Notes: generated by a model from the letters alone, not told the origin. 64,000 bases of DNA from Ceratothoa steindachneri (GCA_963969495.1 OZ018321.1:135719315-135783314); one strand, 5' to 3'; counted from the stretch's first letter, positions 23,300 to 35,625 are shown. Made by a program: numbers and translations.

Positions 23300-23597
23300 C
23301 TTTAAGGGGTTAAATATTTGAGGAAGCATACTCATATAGCCTAAAACTTGCCAACGTCCAAGGAAGCCCAAATAAAATAACGTAAATTTTAATAATTAGA
23401 GTCTATTCCCCGAAGAAATATAAATAATAACCATTAATAATCCTTTCCAGATAGCAAAAGCAAAGCTTTGGAAAATATTTTATTATTTTTGGGGCTAGTT
23501 ATTAGATTGTATCGGTTAGGAACAATCGCACCTTTTAATTCTCTTACCAGGTGCGTAAGTTCTTTCTGAGTCAACAGTTGCGTCAGCAAGAGCAGCA

Positions 23598-24640
23598 ATG
23601 GCTTCACAATCGTTCGAAGTTTTCGTCAAGCAAGGACAAGCTCTCGGTCTCACAGGACAGGAACTAAAGGAATATGTCCAAAGCGAACATCGAGAGGAAA
23701 GAGCACTTGAAATGGAAGTAAGAAAAGAAGTGTTAGAAATGGAAGAAAGGAGAAGAAAAGAAGAGTTAGAATTTGAAGAAAGAGAAAGGATTCGAAAACA
23801 TGAAAGGGAACTAAGCAGAGACCAAGTTAAAGTCAGTTTTGTTGGATCCCGTGATTATTAACCCCAGGCTCCCACTATAAAACTTCCCCAATATAAAGAC
23901 AAAGAAGATTTGTGCTCATACTTAACACATTTTGAAAAGATCTTCGAGGTAAACGGATGGGCCATAGAATCAGAAGGAGTCAGTAGATTGCTACCATTGC
24001 TCAGTCCGCGCTTAAGATAAATTTTCATCTCGTTACCACATGAAGCTACAATAGACTATAGCACCTTGAAGGCCTAATTGCTATCCGCCTTCAACTTGAA
24101 CCCTCAGTTCTACCGCGCTAAGTTTAGATCGGCTAAAATCCAGCCCGGTCCTACTTACCGACATTTTGGATATATCCTGAAGCTAAACCTCCAGTTCTGG
24201 TTAGAATCCTCCAAAGTCGAATCGGAGTATGAGGCCCTGATTGACTTTATGTTAAAAGACCAGCTATTGTCCACCATTCCCCAGGAGATCCGAGCATTCG
24301 TGCAAGACCGCCGAGAGTCTACGTTTCAAGAAAGTCTCGAGGAAGCTGATATCCATGCGACAAATCATCGCCTATACCCACAGGATACCCGGAAGAATAG
24401 TCCCTCGTCCCCGAAGAGTAAATTTAGTCAATGGAAGTCCGAACAAAGGAAACCCCCTCCATTGATAAAGACCACAGCCCCGTTCAGGCCAAAGAATAAA
24501 ACTTTTGTAGCCCACGAAGACAGAAAACCCCCAGTCTTCAATACCCCCTACAATAACCAGCACCAGAATAAGTAGACTATATGCTACTCCTGCGGTTCCC
24601 CCGGCCATTATAATCCCAATGTGTACAGAATTCCATCTAC
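23598..24640 (+). pseudogene. gag polyprotein with SCAN-like capsid C-terminus
   Basis: The ATG at 23598 opens MASQSFEVFVKQGQALGL, followed by a highly charged coiled-coil-like Glu/Arg/Lys stretch (about residues 30-78) and a stop at 23861. The capsid continues in shifted frames as LPQYKDKEDLCSYLTHFEKIF (~23885), LLPLLSPRLR and LLSAFNLNPQFYRAKF (~24078). From about 24120 to 24360 the text has the SCAN pattern: a basic FR-x-AK start, a WLE segment, an EALIDFMLKDQLLSTIP segment, then EIRAFVQDRRESTFQESLEEAD. A zinc knuckle starts CYSCGSPGHYNPN (~24580), but its last Cys falls out of frame (GTG in frame, TGT one base on). Several stops break it. It would have formed the retroelement particle. Confidence 0.85.
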
Positions 24641-24744
24641 GTCCCACTCAGAGCCAACAAGTCCACCAAGTAACTGCTACCCTTCCCCCGGAACAGCCGG
24701 CCGCGTTTACGTCATTCCCCTCGTCTTCATCCCCACAGGAATTT

Positions 24745-24960
24745 CAAGTGAACTTCCTGTTTAACATGAATACCCCCGGAGGACTAAATTTCGAAACTGG
24801 CTCGATCAACGGCTGTAAAGTGTCAACCCTCGTCAGAGACACAGGGTGCAGATGCATTGTGTTGTCGGACAAATTGCTCCCCCTGTCGACCCCCAACATA
24901 AGAAGTACGCAATTGTACACGACTTCTTGGGTCGAGAAAATAGATTCCCGGTAATCCACT
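24745..24960 (+). pseudogene. aspartic protease of the LTR element
   Basis: The frame contains LNFETGSINGCKVSTLVRDTGCRCIVLSDKLLP, read here as landmarks: a strand leading to the catalytic DTG (~24835), then CRCIVLSDK. This is the retropepsin active-site pattern, which acts as a dimer to cut Gag and Pol. The frame ends in stops near 24954, and the flap region is not clear. It lies directly downstream of the zinc knuckle, as expected. Confidence 0.72.
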
Positions 24961-25229
24961 GCCATTTTTAGTGTAAATATTTCACTGGTTAAGCCGACGT
25001 AGTAGCAGCCCCCATCAAACTTTGCTTGGTACTCACTGGCCAGAGCGCACTACTCTCCCCAAGTGAAGTGACTCAAGCTGTCGTCACTCGAGCGCAAGCT
25101 AGCCACAAGGCCTCTCCCCCAACACGCCTTTTCGCCCCAGAGGCAACTTTAGAGGTCCCAACGAGTAATGCACAATTCCTCAGAGCCCAGCAGAGCTGCC
25201 CTTTACTTTAATCCCTTTGGGAAAAGGCC

Positions 25230-26420
25230 CAAAAAACCGAAGAGGTGATCGTTCGAGGGAACCGTCCCATAAGGTACATCATTAACGACTCCCTTCTGTT
25301 TCGCACCTCGCGAGATGAGTCAGACCCACCTTTTAAGGTCATGTGTATTCCGCGCACACATGTAGACCAAATCCTGCGAGTAGCACATGAAAGTCACATG
25401 GCCGGTCATTTCGGTCATAACAAAACTTCTCAGTGAGTATTTAAATACTTGTTTTGGCCCGGTGCAGCCAAAGATATTGCAGAATTCTGCAAAACGTGTG
25501 ATTTGTGCCAGAAAACCACTGCCAAAGGTCGAATAGCCCCAGCTTCCATACAAAGAACCCCAGTCATTTCGGAGACCTTCTCGAGAGTCACCATCGACCT
25601 CTTCAGACCAATTCACCCCCCTTCCGCTGAAGGTCATACGCATGTACTAACCCTGATAGACTGCGCTACCTGATTCCCAGACGCTGTCGCTCTAAAAAGG
25701 AACGATAGTATCTCTTGCTCTGAAGCCCTTATTTCCATTTTTTCTAGAGTAGGATTGCCTAAAGAAATCTCATCAGATAGAGGCCGCCAGTTTACCTCTG
25801 AGCTCATGGAACACGTGAACACCCTGCTCCAAATCAAACCTATTTTTACCACCCCCTTCCATCCGAGCGCGAACGGCATGTGCGAAAAGTTCAATTCGAC
25901 CTTGAAAAGCATCCTCAAGAAGCTTTGCATGGAACAAATCCAAGAATGGCACCGATATTTGCCAGTTGCGTAATTTGCATGCCGCGAAATTCCCCATAGG
26001 ACCATCGGATTTTTTCCATTTGAGCTCCTATACGGGAGAAACGCGCGGGGGCCCCTCAGTATTTTGAAGGAGTTATGGACAAATTCCCGTTTGTGTCCAG
26101 AATTAAGGAACACTTATTCCTTCGTCCTCGAACTAAGGGAAAGATTAAAAAGGTGTTCTGACATAGCAGTCAGAAATTCCGAAATTAATATGGAAAAGTA
26201 TCAGACATACTTTGATCTAAATGCCAAACACAGAAAACTGAAGCCCGGAGATGAAGTTCTACTCTTACTCCCCTCGGACTCCCATAAACTTCTCTCCCAA
26301 TGGAAAGGCCCCTACCCCGTTCAGAAAACCCACGGATCGGTCGATTACGTTATACAGACACCCACAGGTGATAAGTTATATCACATAAACATGCTAAAAA
26401 AGTATCATAGACGGGCCTGT
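25230..26420 (+). pseudogene. integrase of the LTR element (upstream of RT)
   Basis: The N-terminal HHCC zinc domain is read at about 25350-25515: HVDQILRVAHESHMAGHFGH, then FCKTCDLCQKT. The catalytic core has its first Asp in RVTIDLFRP (~25590), the second in EISSDRGRQFTSELM (~25760), and the Glu in PSANGMCEKFNSTLK (~25865), fitting D,D-35-E. The C-terminus has KLKPGDEVLLLLP, WKGPYPVQK and KLYHINMLKKY (about 26235-26405), the GPY/F module of Ty3/gypsy integrases. In-frame stops occur at about 25435, 25672 and 25972. The gene would have inserted the cDNA. It continues in the same frame into reverse transcriptase. Confidence 0.9.
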
Positions 26421-26559
26421 ATAAACAATATAGTCGCCTTCGACGAAGAAAGGGTAATTAACGCCGTCCACCCAAACAACCCCCTAAATATTGTTTATTC
26501 GATTTGCGCAGAGTCAAGTGAAGATTATCCCCTCCCCATCCTCCCGTCCAAGCTGCCCC

Positions 26560-27240
26560 CATTAAAAGAACCTTTCCCCGAGTTGGATGTAAACTCCGAC
26601 CTCACCCCTTCCCAAAGGAACCAAATGATGGCGCTTTTGGAAGAATTTAGTGACGTCATTTCCAAGTCACCAGGATGCTCGACTCAGTTCGAACATGATA
26701 TCGCCCTCACTACGCTCGAACCTGTGCGATGTAAGCCCTATCCCGTACCGGTACACCTAAGAGACGCTTTTAATAAGGAAGTCGACAATCTTTTGCAATT
26801 AGGGATTATCGAGCCATCTACGTCCGACTACTGTTCCCCAATAGTCATGGTCCGCAAACCAGACCAGTCCTTTAGGATGTGCGTTGATTTTCGGAAGTTA
26901 AACACCGTCACCGTGTTCGACGCCGAGCCTCTCCCCCTAATTGACCAAAATTTACATCTCTTCGAAGGAGCCGCCTACATCACTGAGATAGACCTATGTA
27001 AGGCCTATTATCAGATCCCCCTAAAGGCATCAGCGAGGAAACTAACAGCCTTTCCTACAGACAAAGGTTTAATGGAATTCACTCGTCTTCCTTTTGGCCT
27101 AGTCACTGCATGCAGTATCTACAACCGCATAATGCGCCGTGTAATAAACGGTTTAAAAAAACGTTTCTTTTTTATTTTGATAACCAGTATGTGGCTACAC
27201 GCTCATGGAACGACCATATCTTGTCCCTCCGCCCGCTTTT
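26560..27240 (+). pseudogene. reverse transcriptase of the LTR element
   Basis: Within the long frame ending at 27242 are VRCKPYPVPVHLRDAFNKEV (~26730), LLQLGIIEPSTSDYCSPIVMV (~26790), FRMCVDFRKLN (~26870), the first catalytic Asp in YITEIDLCKAYYQIPL (~26975) and TRLPFGLVTACS (~27080). After a frameshift in a poly-A run near 27157 the YxDD box reads YFDNQYVA (~27170), with the second Asp replaced by Asn. The frame then continues as TRSWNDHI. The order integrase then RT is the key point. It cannot be active as it stands. Confidence 0.92.
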
Positions 27241-27992
27241 AGAACGCTAAAAGCATCATGGCTTAACGATTAAACCCTCAAAATGCCATTTTTCTTCTAA
27301 ATCCATAGAATACCTTGGATTTAAAATAGGTGAAAGTCATCTGGCCCCACAGAAAGAGAAGGTAAAGGCTATTGTAAATATGCTCCTACCGCGCACCAAG
27401 AAGCAATTGCAGTCTTTCCTTGGTGCCGCTTCGTTTTACCACCGCTTCGTACCTCAATTCACTTCTGTAGCAGCTCCTATAAACGATCTGCTATAAAAAA
27501 ACTCTCGGACCCCCTCCAGTGGAACCTCGACGCCGAAGCGCACTTTGAAGAGCTCAAAGAGAAACTAGTCTCCGCCCCAATCTTAAAACTGCTGAACCCT
27601 CAAAATAAATTTGGCGTAAGGACAGATGTCTCCCAACTGAGTATTGGCTGCGTATTACTCCAATACGACGAGGACCAAAAACCAGCTCCTATAAGCTATG
27701 CGAGTCACCGACTGACGGCTCGCGAAAGGGCATATGCTACGGTAGAACTGGAAGCTCTAGCTATTGTTTTGGGGATGATAAAATTTAGAATGTATCTGAA
27801 GGTCGTCCATTCCTCATAGAAACTGATCATAGACCGTTAGCCTACTTAAAAACTTGTAAAAACCGAAACAGCAGGCTAATGCACTGGTCATTATTGCTTG
27901 CGGAATACCGTTATGAAATCAGGTATCTAAAAGGGTCTGACAATGTACTCGCAGATAGTCTTTCGAGAAACCCAATTTCAGATAGCGATTAA
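27241..27992 (+). pseudogene. RT connection and RNase H of the LTR element
   Basis: The RT thumb text (EYLGFKIG-like ~27310, then QSFLGAASFYHRFVP ~27410) leads into RNase H. It reads NPQNKFGVRTDVSQLSIGCVLL with the first Asp (~27600), ARERAYATVELEALAIV with the Glu (~27720), ETDHRPLAYLKT with the next Asp (~27820) and SDNVLADSLSRNP with the last (~27940). A frameshift or stop occurs near 27495 and near 27818. A stop at about 27990 ends pol, so RNase H is the last pol domain. It is followed by ~290 bases of noncoding DNA before the 3' LTR. Confidence 0.88.
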
Positions 27993-28278
27993 TAGTCAAT
28001 TATTTATCTTTTGTGTGTATCTCTTTGTATTAATAATTATTTCTTGCTTGTAATCCGTATCTGTTTTGTTTTGTTTTGTATATGTAAATTAGAGAAACTG
28101 ACGTAGCAGTAGTATTTTGTAGCCATTAGAGACTAAGGTAAATTCCTAACGGTTTTGATAAAATTACCGACTCAATTGTTCGAGTTGAGGAAGATAATTA
28201 CAAATTCCCCCAGGGAAGTTAATTTTCACATTATTCCTTATTTCATGGCGGAATAATGTTCCTTGAAATGGGTAGGCG

Positions 28279-29368
28279 TGTGAGGGTATGAATCGTACAT
28301 ACTCAATGCCGCCAGACAATCGTAGGAACGAAAGAAATTTGTCGTTTAAGTTGACCTTCGTCTCCTCCCCCCCCCCACCCTTCCCCCAACTGGCGAAAGG
28401 AAGTGTGACGAAAGAAGGCCTATCTCACAGAGAAGCCTAAATTCTATTTGCCTTATTTATGAGACCATAGAGATTGTCCAGAAGGCGCTGCGATAAGCGA
28501 ATTGTCGTGAATGAAATCTCTTTCTCGATTTCGCACAATCCGCGATATAAATAACATCGCCGTTCATAACTCTAGAGCAGTGTCCTAAACCAACTCGCGT
28601 AACGCGTAACTCTCACGTTGAACGAGTATCGTTGCCGTAACGTATCGACTGCCAACGCGCCGCCGAGACAACTTGGTCGCTGTCTCAATGTGTTCCTGGA
28701 TGTAAATCCCGCCCCGCAGAGTCTGTGACTAGAAGAATACGCTCTGTTGCTCAATGTAACTTGAGAAAGAAAAGTAACATCTAAATAGTTACTGAAAGTT
28801 ACTATTTGTTAGTGTCACATCCAGTTAGGAGTGAACTAACCGGAACTGCAGCCAGCAGCCCCGAACCTGTCGTCTTATCCCCCCCTCTCTCCGAGAACTC
28901 GTGTTAACGCCACCGAACCACCCCGTCTTGACCTGAGTAGTCGTCTCTTCAATCGATCACAATTAATGGTAATCTGTAAACACAGTGTCCCTCTATTTTT
29001 AAATTACCTATTTAATTAACAATGATTGATACTCTCATTGAGTCATTAAAAATCTAGACGGTTAATGTCAGTGTTTAATATTTAATCCTTAATTTTGCCC
29101 GTTTAACTATTGCTAATTATTATATTTGTGTAAAGTAAAGTTTATTTTTTGTACGTGTGTTTATTTGTGGATCCTCCTTTTTGACCTACCCTTGGCAAGA
29201 CTTTAATTAAGAATCCCTTCGGCTAATTTATTCAACCTGTATTTTGCACTCTTAGAATTCAACAATCACAAACCTCCCCCCAGTAACAAGTGGGACTTTT
29301 ATAGTGAGAATCCTGGCTACGGCACAACCCGCCTCTAACCAGCTTTCGCACGTTCAGTAGGAATTAAA

Positions 29369-29421
<53 letters not shown>

Positions 29422-29526
29422 TTAGATTTAGTCATAGGGTCAATACCATTGACTTAAACAAAAGCGGTGGGTCCAGATCAAGGACTAGAATAATTATTGG
29501 ACCAGACTGTGTGCAATTCTACGACA
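28279..29526 (+). repeat. 3' LTR (more complete copy)
   Basis: It begins TGTGAGGGTATG and ends GCAATTCTACGACA. It retains the 28354-28671 block lost from the 5' LTR, with a candidate TATA box (28546-28553), and lacks the MITE insertion. A TA array lies at 29371-29418. The bases before it (gaaatgggtaggcg) are purine-rich but a weak polypurine tract. Confidence 0.92.
28546..28553 (+). promoter_or_regulatory. candidate LTR TATA box
   Basis: TATAAATA in a cgcgatataaataacatcgcc context, in the 3' LTR block that the 5' LTR has lost. Confidence 0.45.
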
Positions 29527-30300
29527 ATATATTACTTCTATATTATAAAAACTGGTGCCATGTGTCTAAGATCTATTAGAGTAAATCACTTTATTGGATT
29601 TTCATCCCCGTTAAGTTTTAGTATTTCCCTCTCGTTATTGAACTTTCTTTATTTTTCTATTTTGGGCCGAAGTACGTTCAAGTTAGTTCTAGATCAGTGG
29701 AACTTTAGTCTATTAACTTATTAAAATTTAGATTTTTATTTGGGACCCGTTTGTTGTGTTTGTGTATTTCATTTACCGGAATATTTGAATTAATCTCCAG
29801 CCAGATTAGAAAGATTAACCCGTTCTAACCGTGTAGGAAGAGTTTTAGGTTTCCTTTAGTGGGATAATTTTTTTAAATATTTATTTTGGGGAATCTTACT
29901 GACGGGGAATGTGGAGTTTCGGTCCGGGAATTAATTGACATTGACTCCAACTGATTACGGCTTAATTCCAGTTCATGCTGCTTTATCCCCTCACGACCTT
30001 CTATATTTCGGTGTTCTCTTAGTTCTTTTGCTATTCTCTCTAGACATATATTTTCTTACTGTGGATAGCACGGTTGCCAGTTGTATTTTTGGTTGCCCGG
30101 AGTGTTGGCTAGGTTGAACTGTGTGCATGTGTATTAGTATGAGGGTTTTGGTAGCTACTGGAGTATCGGCAGTGGCGTATATTCTTGTGAGTAGGGTGCA
30201 GTGGTGTCTGTGAGGTTTAGTGAATTAGAGGCATATAAGAGTGTGCAATTTTCCATGATGCATGGTCAACTTACGCTTACGGCGACGCGACTATCTTTGC
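29527..30300 (+). other. flank of the LTR element, no gene recognised
   Basis: The first ~50 bases run ATATATTACTTCTATATTATAAAAACTGGTG, superficially like the leader after the 5' LTR (tatataaaagTGGTG), but the following sequence does not match the element's own leader. Open frames at 29497-29724 and 29935-30117 have no recognised motif. Confidence 0.35.
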
Positions 30301-30319
30301 CTTTTATACATCGTTTAGT

Positions 30320-30770
30320 GTTTATTGTATTCTAGGTGAGAGAGTGACCCTTTACACCACATTTGTAGCAAACGAGGTCTGTTTTGCATAAATTAATTTG
30401 ATGTCCACTACTATGGCATTGTAAGCACTGGTAGTAGCGTATGTTGTGTTGTTTTTCACTTTGTTGGGCCTACTTCTCTAAGGGTGCAAAGAATTCTGAT
30501 GCCTTGGTCCAGCAGCGTGTTAGAGTGTCTCTTTTTGGAGTCTGTGATGATCGAAAATTGTTTGGTGTAGTTCTAGGAGAGATTTTGGATAGCCTCCTCG
30601 CCGTACTCATCTCTGCGTTTGGAGAGTTGTTCCCTATTAATGAATTTCAGCCTGAGATGGCTGGTGTTTCTTATGCGTGGCTGTTGTCGTTTTGTGATAT
30701 TGTCTAGGATTTGAGTGTAGTAGTATTTCTCTGCCAGTGCATTTTTTGAATGTGTGTGAAATTCCATGGC
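30320..30770 (-). pseudogene. retroelement gag/ORF1 remnant with zinc knuckles
   Basis: On the minus strand, text near 30450-30340 reads YYQCLQCHSSGHQINLC, then VCYKCGVKGHSLT. This is one CX2CX4HX4C knuckle followed by CX2CX4H, after which a stop replaces the final Cys. Upstream on that strand (30767-30573) is a basic stretch, ITKRQQPRIRNTSHLRLK. Paired knuckles spaced this way are typical of non-LTR ORF1 (jockey-like) and some LTR gag proteins that package RNA. No RT is attached nearby. Confidence 0.6.
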
Positions 30771-30774
30771 GTCA

Positions 30775-31450
30775 GTATACGTCCTGGAAATGAGTGTTTA
30801 TTATATTTGTTATGAGGATTTCGAGTATGTTTGAATAATTTAATGTTTCTGCTCGTGTTTGTGTACATTGCTTTTGTGTGTGTACTATAAAGTATGGTGA
30901 TTTCGCGAACCATAACGTATACAGGTTTGTGTGTGTAAGGAGGTATATGTAAGTACATTTCAACAATAGAGGGGAAAAAAACCTACCCCTTCGCTGACTG
31001 CCCCTATGAACTACGACTAATGGATGAATACCTAATCAACGACCTTGTTCCGGTGGGTGCCACCTCCTGACGGGAAGTGGTTATTCAGAGTAACGTCAAG
31101 CGTACACAGAGACGGTTATATGACCGTCTGTGGTCCTGGCCGGACCAACCTGGTAGGTTAATTACTCTTCCTGAAGATTGTAAATCCGTCCCATTCCAGG
31201 ATGCCTCTTTACTTCGGGTTTTGCAGTGGGCTATACCACAAACCTTCCCTCAAAGCCTCCAATTATATCCTTTTGAGAGCAAGGCATAGTAATAACGAGG
31301 GGCATATGTGGAGTTTTCGCTCACGGGGCAACATCATGACGGGACAAGGGATGTGTGATGAGAAGTGTAAGATCTACCCACTCCTGCCCAGGGCGGAGCA
31401 GAGCACCTTAACCAATTGGTAACCAGATCTCTACGTGCGCTGACATTTTG
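30775..31450. other. no gene recognised
   Basis: Moderately GC-rich DNA around 30980-31330. Frames at 31077-31289 and 31201-31422 (plus) overlap in different phases and show no known motif. Confidence 0.35.
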
Positions 31451-31454
31451 TCTG

Positions 31455-31530
31455 CTCTTCTTGGGATCGAACCCGGTAACGCGACATTGGCAGACTAACG
31501 CCGTATCCACTCGGCTAGCAAGAACCAGGG
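31455..31530 (-). repeat. tRNA-derived SINE head, copy 1
   Basis: On the minus strand, GCTAGCCGAGTGGATACGGCG is an A-box-like segment and CGGGTTCGATCCC a B-box, with tRNA-like spacing (~45 bases). The pattern resembles a class II (Ser/Leu) tRNA. The T-stem pairs poorly, so it is not a functional tRNA. Diverged copies sit at 40215-40290 and 45655-45735 in the same orientation. Confidence 0.5.
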
Positions 31531-34500
31531 AGCTCAGTGAAATTGCAAGTTTAAAAAATTCGCCCCAAATATTAAGATACTTAAAGATGAAGAGCTAAAT
31601 GAAGGCAACCGAAAAAGAAGTAATGGATATCTGAGATGAACTGAAAAAAAGTCTTCGTAGGACAAAAATCACAAAAATTGGACACATCCAAAATGGTCTA
31701 AATTAATCAGTACTGGTTAAAGTAATTAAAGGTATATAAGAAAGACAATTGTATTGTTATTTAATATATAACTTATGTAATTACATTCAAATATATGTTG
31801 TAAGAAAATTATTTAAAAATTAATCAATTTGTAACAATTTTGCAGATTCTTAGCAATTCTGTATTTAACATAATGAGACGAAGTGTCGGATAGGCATTTC
31901 TGTTTAATTGTGTGGTACCAACTATCATAGCATGGTGTTGCATGTTTTCATCAGTTTCAGGGTAGATGCCAGGGAAGAATAAACTCGACAAATAATACAA
32001 CCATGTTGTCACAGGTTTTATAGCCATCTATCCAGAAATTATATCACACAATACCAAGAAATGAAATTATATTTCAGCAAGAAATTGCACCAAGCCATAC
32101 ATCCAACCACAACAAGAGTCGGAGTCCTTGGACAAGCAATAATAAGTACCAGAGGTACAATTAAAATAAAAATGTATAAAAAATTACCCGCTGAAAGGAA
32201 AAATATAGAATTTGGGAAAAATTTAGTGAAATTCCTCTATATACTGAATTCCTTTGCCACAAATATCTAATTACATTATATAAATATTCCATAGGGTGTT
32301 ATATACCTTTTGCCAAGTTTTGATATAAATTTTTATGCATTAACTCTCATTCAGCACTAACATATTTATAATGAATAATTGAATAATAATTACTTTCTAT
32401 ATCTTCCTTTAGATTAAGGATAGATACGTGGCAAGCCTTTTTTAAAATCAGTTTATTTAATGAAGAATATAGGGATTAGTCGAAAAATACTACTACTCTA
32501 AACTTTAAAAATCCATTAAATGGTAGATGAAATTGAATGTACAAATATGTAATTTTCATCCACTTCATCCAAAGATCAATATTTCTGACATGTTTGAATC
32601 GCTTATGCAAAAAAAAAAAAAATCAGGAGTGAAACCTTTGCTGTTACGGTTAGCCATGATTATAAATACAAGTATTTTGAAGCATTTTTTTAAATAGCTG
32701 TTTTCTTATGGATTTTTTTTATTATAACAAGAAAAGCTTGAGCTTTGCAGGCAGGCCGTCGGTAGGCGGCCTACGGCTTATCTAGCTCTAGTAACGGAGT
32801 TTTGGTTAATAATTTACTATTTGTCTAGGTTTTTCTTAGATCCATGCTAATTTTCTAGGAAAAAAAATTTTTAGTTTTAAAACAATCATGAGAGATATTT
32901 TTTCCCATCTAAATTTGCTTTTATATAGGTAAAGATACAAAAAACAGTCATGCCTTAATTTTAATACATTTTCTGAACTTTACGATAGGAATTAGTTTTC
33001 CTCTAAAGACCCCCCAAACATTCAATATTCATATTTATTTTTCTGAAGTCTTAGAAAAGACTTTGATAAAAGCATCAAATTCACGAAAAAACAGCCTTTT
33101 TGGCTGCTTTTTAAACTGTAAAGAAAATCATGGAAAGAACTTGACTAAAAGTTTAAAATATCCTAAGGTGACTCACAAACTAAAATTCAAAATGCTAAAA
33201 AAAATTTGCATTCCTAAGATATAATGTTATGGAGAATATCTTTTGAGAAATTACTCCTATAAACCGAACTTTTAAATTATCCGAGTTTCCTTGAATTCAG
33301 TTAATTTATGAGGATCATAATCCTAGAGGTTTATCTCTTTTCGAAGTACGACCAATCCAAGGACCGCCTCAATATATTTCATTAATCCTGGGAAAAGATC
33401 AACTTTCCTATCTTCCGACCTCTCTCTTCGCAATTCTTTGAGTCGTTTCTTTCGAAATTCTTCTTTCAGATTATGAAGGATGTCGGTCTTTATAAATCAT
33501 CATTTATTTTAGGCTAAGCCATAAAGATTTCTCCAGATCCCATTACGGGCGACCCATTAATTTTCTTTGGGAAGCGAAAATATAAAGAAAGCTGCATAAT
33601 TTGGGTTCCCATTTGCTGGAAAATAAGCAATTGAGAACGAGGTTAATAAATATTTTTTAACATTTTGAAGTTATATACATATTTTAGAACTTAAAGCCTA
33701 TTTCAGTCTTCCACCAAAAGTAAACAGAAAATAAAACGAATGAAACCTACACGTGCCAAGATCTCAAAGATTGCGAATAATTGATTTAAAAATATCTTTA
33801 GGGATGAAATAGAAAAAAAAAATTCTAATTGAAATAATAACATCGTATTACACCTGATCCTAGGTTTACCTGCTAATCATTTTGCAGTTAACTGCATTTC
33901 TAGAGAGAACCAATGGTGTAGTTGACCTTATAAAACACTAAATATAAAATGGAGATGCAATGAACTTAAATAAATAAAAAAATAATCTATAAATTGAGAG
34001 TGATTAATAGATTTCAATCTATTTAATCAAGATATTCTAAGTCGTTTGGAATGGTGCTAAAAGCTGAAAATGACAGTCTATTTGACTGGTTTTAACTTAT
34101 TTCTTTGAGAAAAAAGTTCCTGCTGTTGGTACAAAATATTTGTGCAGTCGTAAAAACCTAAATAATTTTGTTGATTAAATATTTTTTATAATAAATAAAT
34201 TAAAAAGCGTCGTATATTTTTTAAATAGGAGTAGTTTTATTGTTAGAATTTATAATACTGGGTGCCTTCATCCATCTATTAGACATTGGTTATCATTGTT
34301 TTTAATAAACTAATCGAAAGTTTGAAGGTAATTTTTCAAATTGAGAACAGTCATACCATTAGGTTTACTAGATCAAATTTATAGTAAGGTTAAAGTGAGT
34401 TCAGGAAATATTTCTATATATATATATACGTGAGAAAAGTAGAAAAGGTAAGGTTAAAGTAAGAGGTAATATAAGTATAAGTGATTTAAATACGTAAAAT

Positions 34501-34695
34501 AGATTTAAAAAATAACTGCGAAAATGGAAGAAAGTATTAGGTTTGCATAGAGATGTATAGAGATGCCCAGACGCCAGGAAATTTGGCTAATCTCATGAGT
34601 TGTTTAGATTAGGTAACCTCTTTTGCTTTCTGTTTCTTTGTCTTTGATTTCTAATTCTTGATTTTGTTTCTTTTGCTTCTTATTCCTATTTCCTT
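31531..34695. other. long AT-rich stretch, nothing recognised
   Basis: No recognisable coding motif or ordered repeat on either strand. A poly-A run lies near 32611-32624 and a GC-richer patch near 32750-32790. This is the longest featureless stretch in the window. Confidence 0.5.
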
Positions 34696-34699
34696 ATCT

Positions 34700-35625
34700 T
34701 ATGAATTTTTAGGATATAATCAAAGGCTTGAGAAATTTGGAGGCCTCCTTCGAAGGTACTGCCCTCTACATTGTTTTTGTCGTTTTCTGACGAAAATCTC
34801 AACTTGTACATTAGATGCCGCCCTTGATTCCATCTAGGATTTTATCTAGATGGCATCCTTGGGGAAGTGGTTGTTGCATGTGGCTTAGATTTGTAACTTT
34901 GATGCTTTCCGTTGTAATAGATTTTGTACGTTGTTCTCTCGTGTAAATTATTATGTTTAGGATCTCCTCGAATTCCTGGTCTAATAAGAGTTTATTTTCT
35001 ATATCTGATTTGTTATTTGGGATGGTTTGATTGCTTGGCACTTGTTGCTGGTCGGTTACCTCATGCGGGTAGTCCTTTGCGGTTCTTTTTATAGGCTTAT
35101 TTTTTCTTAAGTATTAGTGGGAGGTAGGGAATCTTTTCCTTCCTCTTTGATGTCTCTTTATCCTCATTTGCCTGCTACGGCTGATTGGGGATTGATTGAC
35201 TGGGCACCATAGATATTTACTGGTCTCATTTTTCATTAGCAGTCTATTCTACTCATCTGTGAAGCTTCCAGGCGTTGTGATGTTGGCGACTTGAACATAC
35301 ATCACCATCACCTTCACTTCCATGGTTGTTGGATGCACTCAGTCTTCGTTCTGTTTTCTTGGTTATTACAGAGTAGGACAGTTATGTCGTCGTTTTTTCC
35401 TTTTTTATTTGTATTATTTGCTTCTTCTTGGGGCCATCACGTGGTTAGGGGTTAGTGGGGGCTGCGCCGTTCTGACACTTCTTTTGCTACTTAGGGCACT
35501 CTAACCTGAGGTGATCTGGCTCACCGCGGTCGAAGCAGTGCCTTTGGTCAGAGAGACACTCTCTGGTCTCATGTGCCTTAAGCTGGAATCACTTCATGCA
35601 CATCATTACTGGGATGTATTGTTTC
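34700..35625 (-). pseudogene. second retroelement gag/ORF1 remnant with degenerate zinc knuckles
   Basis: On the minus strand, text near 35605-35480 reads MCMK*FQLKAHETREC, then HCFDRGEPDHLRLEC. The pattern is two CCHC-type knuckles, in which one Cys has become a stop (TGA) and another an Arg. Downstream on that strand, 35041-34811 encodes a 76-codon acidic/polar segment starting MPSNQTIPNNKSDIENKL, possibly the region after the knuckles. The spacing of the two knuckles resembles the 30.3 kb remnant. The family beyond retroelement gag/ORF1 is not resolved. Confidence 0.5.

Noticed and set aside
24372..24647. Open frames antisense to gag and integrase (also near 24744-24965, 25320-25643, 25634-26113)
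   Set aside because: They lie opposite recognised retroelement domains and have no motifs of their own.
29527..29580. A second retroelement leader directly after the 3' LTR (tandem LTR-body-LTR-body)
   Set aside because: AT-rich bases followed by CTGGTG resemble the leader after the 5' LTR, but the next several hundred bases do not match the element's leader or gag.
31455..31530. Functional tRNA gene on the minus strand
   Set aside because: A- and B-box-like segments exist, but the T-stem does not pair well and related copies occur elsewhere, so a SINE head or pseudogene is more likely.
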